From assembly GCA_037576195.1 (NCBI GenBank), contig CM075101.1:2232001-2296000 (forward strand): a stretch of DNA of 64,000 bases, in the 5' to 3' direction. The position numbers were made by a program, and so were the translations under genes. Position 1 is the first letter of the stretch, and each line of letters starts with the position of its first letter. The notes under the pieces were generated by a model. It made no database searches and was not told the origin of the DNA. It saw nothing but the letters and a program-made list of their open reading frames with translations. Shown here piece by piece: positions 1-12,000 of this stretch. The DNA is from Phytoseiulus persimilis (Eukaryota; Arthropoda; Arachnida; Mesostigmata; Phytoseiidae).

Positions 1-113
1 TCTGAGTTTCTCTTTCGCCGCGGCGACGACGCTGGATTCGCTGAGGTCGAGGAGAAGTAATTTTTGAACGATTTTTCGGAATGTCCTAACGTTCTTCCTT
101 TTTGTTTTTCCAG

Positions 114-218
114 GGGGGCTCGTCGAGCAACGCTGCAGTGATGGGCATCGCTCCTCAGGCACATCAACAGACTCCCAAAAACTGGAACCAAGGCCCACCG
201 CAACTATTACCGTTTTGA
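114..218 (+). CDS. Terminal coding exon of an unrecognised Gly/Ser/Gln-rich protein
   Basis: A textbook 3' splice site precedes it: a CTAAC branch-point-like motif near 86-90, a pyrimidine-rich tract and CAG at 111-113. From 114 one frame stays open for 34 codons to TGA at 216-218. The peptide starts Gly-Gly-Ser-Ser-Ser-Asn-Ala-Ala, continues with Gln/Pro/Asn-rich sequence (a QAHQQTPKNWNQGPP stretch) and ends LLPF. Low-complexity tails like this are common at the C-terminus of RNA-binding proteins, but I do not recognise the protein. The upstream exons lie outside the window. The reading phase is inferred because only one frame is open to a plausible stop; the exon would enter at phase 0 if spliced exactly at 114. 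Confidence 0.5.
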   Translation, partial: GGSSSNAAVMGIAPQAHQQTPKNWNQGPPQLLPF

Positions 219-3200
219 TTGCAACCTGTTTAAATTAGAAGAAGGAAACCCAACCAATATTCGAAACCAACTGATAAATACTGAAGCAAGGAGAAAAATC
301 GAGCAAGCAAGCGAGCATGCAGTCGGTTCTTCCTCGAGGAAATAATCAACCCAAATCAACCCCGGTCTAGAAATATGAAGTGAAATGCGTAGCCGCAGTC
401 CTTTGGTTCGCACAGCACCTACAGGATGGAGGATTCGAGTCCCCATGGAACGTCGATGAGCTGAAAAAAACTGAGAGTAGAATTTCGGCAGCCTTCTCAA
501 AGCAGTCTGATGAAGTCTAGAGACGACCGTAGTAAACTTCAAAAGGGGAAAAACTGTGAAGGCTCTACGACTAAGTCACCAGCTGGAAATATGACGCGAA
601 GCAGCCAACTGCCGAGGAAGCCGACAGGATCGAGGCCGGATGGAAGGCGACCCGTGCGGTCGAATCGAAGGTCACCTTCCCTGATCCGCAGCACAACAAA
701 CAGGAATCGAAACAACGTCTCAAAAGGTACGACTTGCGTTTAACGTCGATCCTCCTTCGTGCCCGAAAGGAAAAGCATGGAACGATCAACAGCGAAGGGA
801 ACCACGTGCAGAACTTCTCCGAGCACTTGCGAAACGACTCAATTGACGGCTTTCAGAGCTTTCTGATAATCAGCACGGGGAGCGTCGCTTTCGACTCTGA
901 ATCATCGAAACTGCTGTTGTGGAGCACTTCTCAACGGCAAGCGGGTGGCTCTCGCGGAACCGGGCCGTCAAAGCTGGCCGAGGTCCGGGTCGCCCGGCTC
1001 TTCTCCAGAAGACAGGGAGAAGGTTCTTCGCTGAAGCAGCTTGTTCGGGAGTTTGTATCAGGAGCGTTTTTGAGAGTTTCACAGTCGAGAGCTCCCAGTG
1101 CTTGCAGTCGACATCGGACAGCCTAATGAAGAACGATCTCTGTCTGGAGTCGTAGAAACGAAAGTACAACGCACAAAAACGTCCGGAACAGCGACCGGAA
1201 CCTGTCGGAGGATTCCGGTGTGCTCAACAACCAACGGATCAAGCAAGTGTCATACCCGTGGTTCGGCCCGTGCAGGAACCCAGCAACAACGTCAAGATCT
1301 CCTCCACCGTTCGCGTCGACTGAATTCAATGCTCGTCTTTCCTTTGAGTCGGCCCGAAGATCTTCGGACCGGATGCTGTGCAATCGTCGTCGTCACTCTT
1401 CAGTGGAGTTCGGGAAGCGCCTTCGAGGCATGATTGAGTGCGCAAACTGAAGTGAATCCCATCCCGAGCTGGCATGCTCTCGTCAATTGTTTCGGAGCTC
1501 GTTCGACCTGAAGTGTCTCAGCTTTGCTCGAATCCTCTCAGGCTCAGTTTGGTTCGACTTGCCGGTCATCATGACAGGGCAGTCATCAGGAGTTACTCCT
1601 GTCGCGGAACGCGGTGTACGAAGAGTTCTGGCAGGGGATGGAACCTGGTCGGAAGACGGTCTCGTCGGAAGATCGGGGTGTTGAGGCAGTGCCCTGTCGG
1701 CGCGAAGGTGGCTCTCAGCCATCGCATCCTCCCTCACTGTCAATCCCTGCCGAGTTCCGGAAAAAACACCAAATCGCGCAGCCGACGCCCGATCGGGTAC
1801 AACGTCAACGAAACATTATTCCAGCTGGCTCGATTTAGGGGGATCGGAAAGAAAAGACTTGAGGCCAGGGAATCCTCTGAGGTGAAAGGCTTCTTCCGAA
1901 TAGTGAACACCTAACACCCACCCACCCACAATCCACATCGACGATGTCAAAAACGACGAAAGACGATACTGCTCTTACAATTAAGCTGTATCTATGAACA
2001 TATACATAATATAAATACAATAGGGGAATATTACCATGATAATAATAATGTTAGGTAGAAACCAAGAATGGAAAGTAGAGTTGGCTCGATGTTCGCTCGA
2101 GATAAGTCTTGAACGCAATCGCAGAGGAGAGAGTCGGCACCCAGACCGGTTGACTGTGCGTCGCAGAGATGATTCCGCGCAGATGCAGAAATAAACGGAA
2201 CGTAAATCCAACAGCAATCGGGCGCGATGAATAGAACTTGAGAGGTAGATGTCCGATCCTACGATACTGAGGGTTCGGACCACTGTTGAAACAAATCATA
2301 TACCGTGAAATGTAAAAAACAGCAGACAGTGCTAGAATGACCGGAGAGACCGTAAAAACATCATGCACGGTGCTCGAGTTTCATCCAGGTTTCGAGCCCC
2401 CACCTTCGTCACACGGCATCGAGTTGTTCGACTTGGCGAATTGGGACATAGAACTCCCTGTCCCGAGATGCTGCTGACAGCAGAACGATGATCCACGACC
2501 TGTGGACCCTGAGTTTTCCTCTAGTTTTGGAAGTACCATCATCGATCAAGCAGTTGGAAGCTCCCTGTGTTGCGGATATAGGATTTCTCGATGCTTTCGA
2601 GCGTTCTCTCTATGTGACGATGAGCAGCTACTGCTCGAATGGGCTGCGCCGGATGCGGAGTCAGCCAAAAGCATAGGTCCCTTTGGACTCATAGGATGGC
2701 CCGGAACGGGAGTGTGCTGTCTCCATCAAGTTTCCGATGGGATGATCGTTTGCTGGGCAGGATTTGGGGTCCGATCGATTGACACAGCGGAGAAATGGCT
2801 GAGTAGTCTGTCAGAGCGTCGCGCGAACTAGCATATTCAATGTAGGGAATGCCTCATGCTGATGACGGATGTGGTGAACATAATGATGGAAACGATAACG
2901 ATGACGTTTCGTGGCTTCACTGATCAGGGGGAAAGCTTGAGTCGTTTGTTGATTGTATCATGCCATTGGCACGTGCCGCCGGAAGACATAGAGCAAGTAT
3001 TTAAACGAATTCTGTTTCACAATCATACGGACAACTCATCCGGCAGTTCTTTCCATCGCGGATTCTCGCCTCGGTGACATGAGTTAGAGGCAAACATGAG
3101 CGAATACGAGAACGCCAACAACCATGACAAGGCGAAAACGTGCATGTTATGTCAATACGGTCATCTCAACACTTAGTAGGAATAATGGATGAATGGGGAA

Positions 3201-3640
3201 GGCATGGAATGGAGGATTCAGAAATAAATGATCTGGATATGAATGAGCTGTCTGATTGATTGAATGGGAATCGGCCGATTGACGAATAAGTGTCCGGTGG
3301 ATTGAATGATTGACTCTGGAAGCGGAAACAGATTAGGAGACACCTGTACGATGAACACAGGCAAAGATCCGGTGTACACTAGAGATTTTCAAGTGTCGGT
3401 ATCGATAACGGCTATGAAAACTCGGATGATTATAATTATGGTAATAATAAGCTTGTACGGGGATGTTGCGCGGGGGATTCGTCGAGGTGGAACCTGGTAG
3501 CGGGCGCATGACCCCAGAAGGGACGCGTGACAGAGGAGAACCGAGTCAAAAAGCCTGAAACTTAAACATGGAACGACGTTATGTACAAATAGATTTACAA
3601 CACCTGATAATGAAATAAAATATTTCGCATAAAAGTCAAC
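219..3640 (+). other. Candidate long 3' UTR of the upstream gene
   Basis: No convincing reading frame follows the stop codon at 216-218. From about 1900 the sequence becomes more AT-rich and carries candidate poly(A) signals AATAAA at 2190, 3223 and 3614. A 3' UTR of up to 3.4 kb would be long but known for arthropod RNA-binding-protein genes. The alternative is that the transcript ends earlier and the rest is intergenic. This is inference; the sequence shows only the stop, the signals and the lack of open frames. Confidence 0.3.
3614..3619 (+). promoter_or_regulatory. Candidate poly(A) signal
   Basis: AATAAA lies in an A/T-rich stretch (ATGAAATAAAATATTT). It is the last and best-placed such hexamer before the base composition returns to background, so it is the best candidate 3' end for the gene whose last exon is at 114-218. 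Confidence 0.3.
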
Positions 3641-3649
3641 AACCCCTCA

Positions 3650-6600
3650 AGGCACACTTGTTTTCATTCGTAGCTTCTCTTCTTACCAGACGTCCTGGTC
3701 CAGGCGCAACGTATCTGTCGCGTTTTCTCCAGGGAAGATATGCCAAATACAGGTGCCACGAAACATATTCTAGAATTCAGACAATTCTGGTGAAAACTTC
3801 GACGAGGAAGACGTCAGAGGAAATTGAGCGCAGCTTGCAGTTTGCTTCCCGGAGACATATTCAGTATATCGACCGGGATACGTCGTCCGTTGGTGATGAT
3901 TGTGAGTGCCCGCTTGTGCAGGCGTGGAGCAGGCGTGGAGCAGGATTTCGTCAAATGCGTCGGAAATTCCCCTGCATTGGGGATTTCTCATTGTATCCGG
4001 CTCGCAACTGGTTTCAGGTTCGCTAGCATTATATTCGGTTAGCCGATGACAACAAGTCTCACAAAGGAGTCACAACAGCTCTCCTGCTCACGTCATATCG
4101 TAGCTGGAGCCTTATCTGGAAGCCTGAAACATGCTCTGATGATTGATGGTACTGGCGCAAAATGTCGAAAAAAATCCGGCATGCTTGTTCCGATTGACGG
4201 AAGACAAATGTGTTGAGCCCAGCAGCCTTGATAGAGACGTGTTGAGGTGCCATAAACATCTTGTTCCGTTCGCTCGAGAGGGTCATAAAATAGCGGGAGA
4301 GGGAATGGCTGTAAAGCTAAAGACATAAGAAACCTGAAAGGGGAGGCTCATGTCGTTATGAATCGGGAGTAGACGGCGGCGATTCATTAGACCACGGCAT
4401 ATAACCTGATTTTAGGAGCCGTCCGTCGTGCTATTCACCGTGTGGAAGAATTCGAATGTAGCAATCAATTGAGCCGCATAGAGTGGAATTCAAAATCTAA
4501 CGTATCCATAACCTCATCAACGATCCGAAAAACTGACTCAAGTGGCTCGATGAGCGAACGTTACAGGTTCCAGATGAAACTCAGGTTCACTCTAAATTCT
4601 CGTGACACCTCTAAAGGTCAGCAGGCTCATTGGAGGCATCACCGAGTGTCTCTTCATTGGACAGCTCCAATGAAATATCCCGTTCCCCGCGACTGTCCTG
4701 TACCTAGGGAATTCGAGGCTCGTTGAGCGCATGCAAGAAGAGTTGATATTATCATTTTGATTGTTATCGTAGAGTCATCATCATGTGCACAATGGGAACG
4801 TAGATCAAAAACAGGAAGAAGCATCGAACTGTGATCGCCCGTTGTTCGCTGCCACTGGCCATGAGATGATGGACGACGCGCCAAGCGTAACACAAACAAG
4901 AAGCGTCGTCATATTCTATTTCCCCGCTGCTGACGCTTTTGTGTAAATATCGGATGAACACACAATTCACTCTGTCTCATAGGGTCTCCGTTTCTCCCGT
5001 CAGGTAATCTTACGTGGCTCGGCGTTCAGGGAATCGGAGGCGTCCTGGAGGAACACTCATAGAGCACCACGTTTCTTTCCAGAATCCCTGAAATCTGACG
5101 TGGAAACACGTATCAAAGGGTGTTCCCCCGCAAACACATCATGCTGTGGAAACGACCCTCTCCTAGATAAAGGGATTCGCAGGACAACCCGGCGAAAACT
5201 CTTGAACACTGCACCCGAAAATTAAATGAGCACAGAAAAAGCAAAACAAGCCATCTTAGCGGTCCAGCCGAAACAGACGGAGACGGCGGTCCAGTCGCCC
5301 GTGAGAACAACGCTGCTTTTGAGGAGACCAACAGTCAGCTCCATCCAAGCAGAGACAATAAATCTATATATCTATAATTGAATTCTCTCCTCAGACGTTG
5401 ACGATAGTGCTCGCCAGTACAACACCAGCTTCCGCGACGTTGTGCCCGCCGTTTCGAGACAATGACTAAAGAAAGATCGATCGCCGGCCGCGATAAAATG
5501 TATTGAATGTAGCTCTCACAACGAGACCTTCATTTATCAATGGAACAGCCTCCATAAATTCTCGAAGGACTGGTAAAGAGAGTTTTGATGACATCAACGC
5601 AAAGGAACCCATCCTCGGGATACTCGAAGTCAAGTTGGAGAAAACCTAGCCTAACCCAATGGTAAACGCGGATTGCTTTGTTCGTCACTAAACCTCCAGC
5701 CCGGGCCGGGCGAGCAGACACTCGAGTGAACCAGCGAAGTGATATCCGTCATCGAGAACGGAGAGAGCGCATGTTCTAAGAAACAAGCCCTTCAGCGTCT
5801 TGGATATCAGACTGCTTTTTAGAACTTGCGCGACTCTCAATAATGAACCAGAAATTGATACGTATCTGATGGAGCTGGCTCGTGAGTAATCGATGCAAAG
5901 ACACTCCTTCTACTGCAGGAGGCGAGCGATCCTCAGGCGATTCTCTCGAAAACCGTGTTAAACAGACTCTCTGAAACGTTACGCAACCACGTCACACGAG
6001 ATTCACCACTTGGAGATCAGTTTCACGGAAACCCTTCTCCGACGACTCGTCAAAGACCAGTGATCGAGTTTGATCGTTGACTTCTGAGAATCTGCGGAAG
6101 TCGCTCACAGGCGATCCAGCGACTGGGTATGAGATCACCGGTCGCGTACTGAGCTACGGAGGGTCACGGAATCCACGTCGGTCAGCGTGTGGAAAACTCC
6201 TCAGTAGGGACATTCAGATTTCGGAACTGAGCTCACTAGCATCGATCCCAGTCGAGGCCAATATGGCACGTGAAGAGTAATTTTTCTTTCTTCCCATGAT
6301 CCAGCGAATGACTGAATTGTGACGAGTTTCCAGAGGAGAGCGAGAGCTCTATCCAGTGTGTCAGGAGTTGCAAGCAAACTTGTTGATTTTGATTCCAGAC
6401 AAGGGACGCTACCACGTGGGACGATGCTCGCTCATGCGCTGAGGTTTGCGTTCGATCGCCCAGATGAAAATCTCCACACAGTTTTGAACCTCTCTTTTTT
6501 GGCCGACCCAGCATAATGAGGTAGACCGAACGGATCAGTGCCCTAGAAGTCCCTTGAAAACAGTAGCGCGCTCTTCAGCTGTGCGCTTCGCGCTGACAGG

Positions 6601-8799
6601 AGAAATTCACACACTAAATCATTTATATCAAAACCGGAGTATAACGCCAAGGGGGAACGGGCCGGGAGTCGGTAGATGGGGCACGGGGTTTCATGGCGTC
6701 GCGCGTAGCAAGGTATGTATGTTAAAGATATATATGTATATCGAGGTATACACATATATATACCCGCACACTCATCGACCCGCCAACCCTGGGTATATAT
6801 GTACCTCGAGAGGCGGATCTTGAGCGCAGCGCCATCTACGGGCTTCCAGTGGAAACTCTTTCAACGGTGCACTTGGTTCGCGTCACGATCCCGATGACGG
6901 TGGTGGTGGTTGCCATCACCCTCGAGGGGCTCTGGATTGGGGCCGAGAACATTCGGTATCTCCGTCTCTGGAAAAAAAGTGCTCCGATGAAATATTATTC
7001 GAACTGAGATGATAGAATAGAGGGTCCTGACGGCTGCAAGACGAACAAGCGCTTCAGCTGACTTTTCACATAGTCGATCGTACCCCTGTGCGATATTTAC
7101 CCTCGCCATCGTATATAGCCGAGCCCACGTGAATAATACGAATCGATCGGTGATTTCTCGGACATAGGCTCGTTCCCCGACCCGCGGAACTTGACAGGCT
7201 CTTTCAAGTTTCCTTCTCGCTGGACATGTTGGAACGGGTTCTATCTGGTAATCTGTGATCCTAAGATTGAGCGTGACTGCTCGAACTGAAACCGGAATAC
7301 GATTCAGGACGAGATATGCAAGATCACCATTGAGCAGACACTGGAAGCCATATCATTCGAATGGGAACTCGGAGGGCGCTCTCAGTAGCGTTTGATTGTC
7401 CCAAGAGTGAATATTCCTCATCTATACATGTGACAGAAACTCCTTGACGGGCAACAGGTCTTCGACATATGCGCTTCCACTCCTGCACACGAGATTGGGG
7501 AATTTTTTTCAATAGATGCGTTGCCTCTTGAAGCGACCAATTTCGTTGAATACCCAGATGCGCGCTGCCTCGCTCCGTGCGAAAACAATGGATTTGAAAC
7601 GACTTCTGCGACGAGTGGGATGAATCCGGATACCCCCTAAGAGAGAATCGTTTCCGAGCGAGCATGAAGATCGGTGACCAGAGCCTGAACATTTCTCTCA
7701 CGATATAGATCATCCTGATGCTCGACCGGATGCCGTCTTGCTAAACGGTCGAGCTGGTCCAGTCTCGAGCACGACAGGGACAGCGGGTAAACGTGGCATG
7801 AGAACACCAGCTTCTTCGGTACCCATTCTGCCGATGTTACACCATCTCGCCACTGACATCGAGTTGTGGAAAACGAAACGTCGGAATTGTTTGAGAACAC
7901 GACCGTTGATTTCTAAGCGGTCAGAAGTGGTCAACAGATTGTCTCCGATGAGGAATGATGTCGTGAGAAGAGCTTTCAGGTGGCCCGGTTTTCCTGCAGG
8001 GTCGTTTCGGATGCGCTCAATTCCGCAAGGCTTGTCTGAAGGAAGCTCAAGAGCTCTCCTTAGCAGCGCAGCTCGTCGGTAATTTCAGTCATAAGAACAA
8101 TTCTAGAGCTTGGATTCGAATGCGACTCTCGCATTTCGAAATGCTGTTCCGATCTTTTCTGTCTGGATAGACGCACTGTTGCCGCGAGTTGTCCAGATTT
8201 GGAAACATTCGTTGATCCGTTTGTTACTCGTTCGTTCCCTCTAACATTAAATGCCGCGTCTGCACTGAAGCACATTTTCTGGTTCGTTCGCTCGGCGGAG
8301 AGCCAGCAGGCAGGCAGAGCAGCGAGAGGGCCAGTCGAACAACTCTCGCTCGCTCGCTGGTGAGCCGCATGATGGTTGGTTGTTTCAGCGAGGTTTGTAT
8401 CGCGTCAGCTCGAATCATTTCCCCACTTCACAACCATCCATCACCGGAGGCCATTATGAGGGCGGCCAATAATTCGAATGAAGATTATGAAGACATCCAA
8501 AACTGACTGCGACATTGGCCGCTCTCGACTTGGTGTGGTGCCGGAACCGTCTCTTCTCTTTCGGTCGCTCGTTTGCTCGAAAACAGATCATCAGCGTGGA
8601 AGCTCCCCCTGGGCGATGATCCGAAGAGTAACCAAAGCAGAATATGATGGAGGCGTTCGATTTGCGGAAATTCGATCATTTTCTTTTTCGGTCAACGGTC
8701 AAGATGTACATATTTATCAGGGTTCGAATCTTCGGAAGCCGTTCGAATTCAGTCGAGGTCGATTCCTTTTTGGGAACTCGGTGTCTAATGGCAAGCTTC
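3650..8799. other. No gene recognised
   Basis: All open frames here are short, overlap on both strands and match nothing I know. A small AT-rich dinucleotide patch (TATATATG and related) lies at about 6715-6800 with a short inverted motif around TATATATGTA. The block may be intergenic or intronic. I see no transposon termini in it. Confidence 0.4.
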
Positions 8800-9066
8800 C
8801 AATCGGAGAGCCCAGATGCAAAACGTCGTAACTCCAAATTTTTGAAAGTCGAGTTGTCGGTCAGAAATTCATCGAACCGATTTCCGATGAAGTTATCTTG
8901 CGTTTTTTTTCCCGAGAACCCTCCGCTCGTCCTCCTCGCCCACTACTTGCGTCGCCAAGGGAAGCGCAAAATAGTGTTGTCGGAACTCGGTTCGATGAAA
9001 TCCTGACCGACAACTTGACTTTTAGAAATTTGGAGTTGCGAAGTTTTGGATCTGGGCTCTTCAATT
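8800..9066. repeat. Palindromic (fold-back) element, about 267 bp
   Basis: The first ~105 bp (from about 8800) and the last ~105 bp (to about 9066) are inverted copies with scattered mismatches. Both arms begin with a GAGCCCAGAT-type end and share AACTCCAAATTT and GTTGTCGGTCAG. About 55 bp of unrelated sequence separates them. The transcript of either strand would fold into a long hairpin. The most likely origin is a non-autonomous fold-back DNA transposon. I see no clear target-site duplication. Confidence 0.6.
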
Positions 9067-12000
9067 GTTCGTTGGGGTATTCTTCCTCTAGCATAGTCGC
9101 GTACTGAGCGCGACGCCCAGATTCCGAAACATACCTACATAAAACGCGGATGGATAGAGGAAACATGGAACAGCCTCGGCAGTCGGAAAATAGACTCAAG
9201 ACCTCGACTTAGCTCGCTTTCGGAGGCACTGGAATGCTGCGGCATCTTTATGCCACCCAGCCCAACGTCGTTTTCTCGGGAATAATTCACTAGATCACAA
9301 TTTGGTCATTTGAAGGGAGAACTGCGATTGATTGGATCGCGGTTTTCCTCGTGGCCGAATCATCCAAATGAGCCTCATCTCGGAGTTTCCCGTCACAACG
9401 TTCTATGCGCTTAAGCTTTTGAAGAATCCGCAGTCGAAGCCATTCCTCAAGCTCTAGGAGCGCGCTCCTCTCGAGTATGAAATGTCATCTCGATGAGGTC
9501 GAGAAAACGGCGAAAGAACGGGCCTCTGCTCCCAGTCCCCTCTGTTTTCGGCTCTTGGAGTCCACGCTCATGGCGGACCCCACTGCTCTACCTTGAACAC
9601 ACCGCTGCCAAGCTGTCGCCCATAGTCGAAGACCGAATATCTTTAGATTCCAGGGAGCTATTGCATGGGCGACGCCAGCGATATCCGAGCCCCCGGTGGA
9701 GTTCAGCATCGAGGATTGCTATTTATTTAAAGGTGTTAGTTTATAAAACACGCCCTCGGCGGTCTTCGAATCCCGCTCCCGTACCCGACGTCGCTGCGTC
9801 ATCTCGAGCACAGTGGTCAGATCGGTTCATTCCGCTCTCCCGAACCTCCCCTGCAGCTCACTTCATTCACTGAATTTTTGAAATTATCATCCGGATAGAT
9901 TGCTCGTTAGCGGCAGCGCCCCGGATTGCTTGTGAGCCAGGTGATGAACATGCACTCGTCTCACGTCAACCACCCAGTGCTCAATGCAGGAGAGTTCGCA
10001 GTCGCCTTCGTCTCATTCCATTCAGCTGAGCCTCGCGAATGTTGTGTCGACTTATTTTTCGACGCTGCTGACGTCTTTGAGAGAATACTGCGCGATCAGA
10101 AAACTGCCTCGGAACCCAGTTAGGGCTCCTTGTGAGTGACGAGAGCGGCCACGAGTAGAATAATGAGATCGAAGCACGAACTGATCCAGATGTTAATCGA
10201 GGACTCCTCCTAGATATCACCACGTCTTCCGTCGACGCGGCCCACAGCGCCTCTCCAGTGATAACTCGAAGTCTCCTTTATTCTCAAACAACGCTCATTT
10301 TTCGAAGTATATGGGCGCACGAATCGAGCTCGATGAAATGGAAGCCGCTCGAGGATTCGAGCGGGAGAATCAGCTCTTCCACGAGCGGTTGCCCTTCCAG
10401 TGCTGCCTTCGACCGAACTATCACGCGATTCTTTTGTGCGTTGCTCCTCCGCAAGATACGAAAATCTCGAGTCGGAGGCAACAGTCAACGCTTGGACGTT
10501 TATGATAACAAGACTCGCAACTTTTGCTCGAACTCCGTCACGGAGAAATTTCCAGTTCTAGGTTCCGAGCTCCGAGATGAACAAATCTGTGCGCTGGTTA
10601 TGAAGGAAGTTACCATCCCACCCGAGAAATCGAAAGCTGACGGAGATGACTCCGGCAGATCTCACCCGATAGACTAATGATCTTTCTGGGAGGAACCGAG
10701 TCCACAAGTGAACTCAATCAACGACCCGGGAATATTGACGTCCGTTCGCGCCGACTAATTGCCATCGCCGAGTCAGCTCGCTGTCTAGATGCAGCGATTG
10801 CATTAAAAGGCCATCGAGATCAGATCCAAATGTGGGCGCGATGCTGAGCGAGCTATACAGCCATCACGCCAGTCAGTCGAACAGGCATGCTTGCGGGCGG
10901 GGAGCCATCTGCGAAGAGTGTCGACTTCCCCTTCGTCGTGTCTTTCTCGTCCGGCGCTGTACCCTATTCTCCCCGATCGCCCTCCTCGTGACTTCGTCCC
11001 CAATAGGAATTCCCCACCCATGGGCTTTGGGATTTTTAGGGCTCCAGAGAGCTACCTCAGTCACCTCAACCATCGTTCCTCTCGCTGTATTCGACTGGCT
11101 GGCTGGGTGTCTCTCTCTTTCTCTCCTTGGCAAACAGCTCAACGAATCGCCACTTCGAAGAATGTAGCGAGGAGAGAACGAGTCGTTCGTTCCTTCGCTT
11201 GCTCACTCATCGAAAACGATGTCTGCCCTCTTTTTGCCATGCCAAGCCGCGCTCCACCGACCGCTCGGCTGCCTCCCATTGTGCTGGCCATTCGGGTTGC
11301 TTCGAATCGCTGGCGCATTCGGGCAGTAGGGCAAGCACGGGTTGGAGACAGTTTGACCGAATCTCGAATGTGCAGCACCTCTGGCAGCTCGCAGTGTGAA
11401 CTCATCGGCGGAGCCTCCCTGGTTCGGGCGGGACAGCTCCTCACTCATTCACTAGGGATTCGTATATTCCCACTGAGAAAATCGGGTTATTATTGCTCTT
11501 TACGCTGGTTAGTCGAAGAAACGTGAGGGGAGGGGAGCATGCTACATGAGCGCTTTCGAAAGAATGTGTCGGCATCTGGAAGCGAGAAGTGAAATTTCAC
11601 CGCTGAAACCGCTCCATATGTAAATTGAGAATCAGATATTCTCTCGCTGCTGATTATTATCAGTTGATGTTTGATAGACTCCAGATGTGCGCCCCGCATG
11701 AAGCCGTACGGAGCAGGAATGAGAATGTCGCTCGCTACAACGGTTCCTCTGCAATTTGGATCCTCGAATCGCCTGAGGAGTTAGAAGCGGAGCTTTGCGT
11801 ATGTGAAGCAACGCTTCTCAGGAATAAACGTCTCCAGCGTCGCGTCGCAGCAGTTACGAACCCATGATATCGACTTACGTGTGGCTCGAGCCACATAACT
11901 GACACAGCCTAAGAAATGTTGAGCCTGGGGGTCCGAGACGCGTCGATAACCTTTGAACGAGGCCCGATGGGGCTTTGAGAACCGCTTCATTACGTCAACC

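Noticed and set aside
8285..8365. GAGCGAG/CTCGCTCG-rich patch as a promoter with a first exon
   Set aside because: A GTGAGC donor-like site is present but no start codon, Inr/TATA pair or downstream exon could be linked to it.
10891..11526. 211-codon plus-strand frame
   Set aside because: The opposite strand is also open (11142-10873, 11444-11139), the peptide is Arg/Ser-rich with no family features, and no splice sites or promoter frame it.
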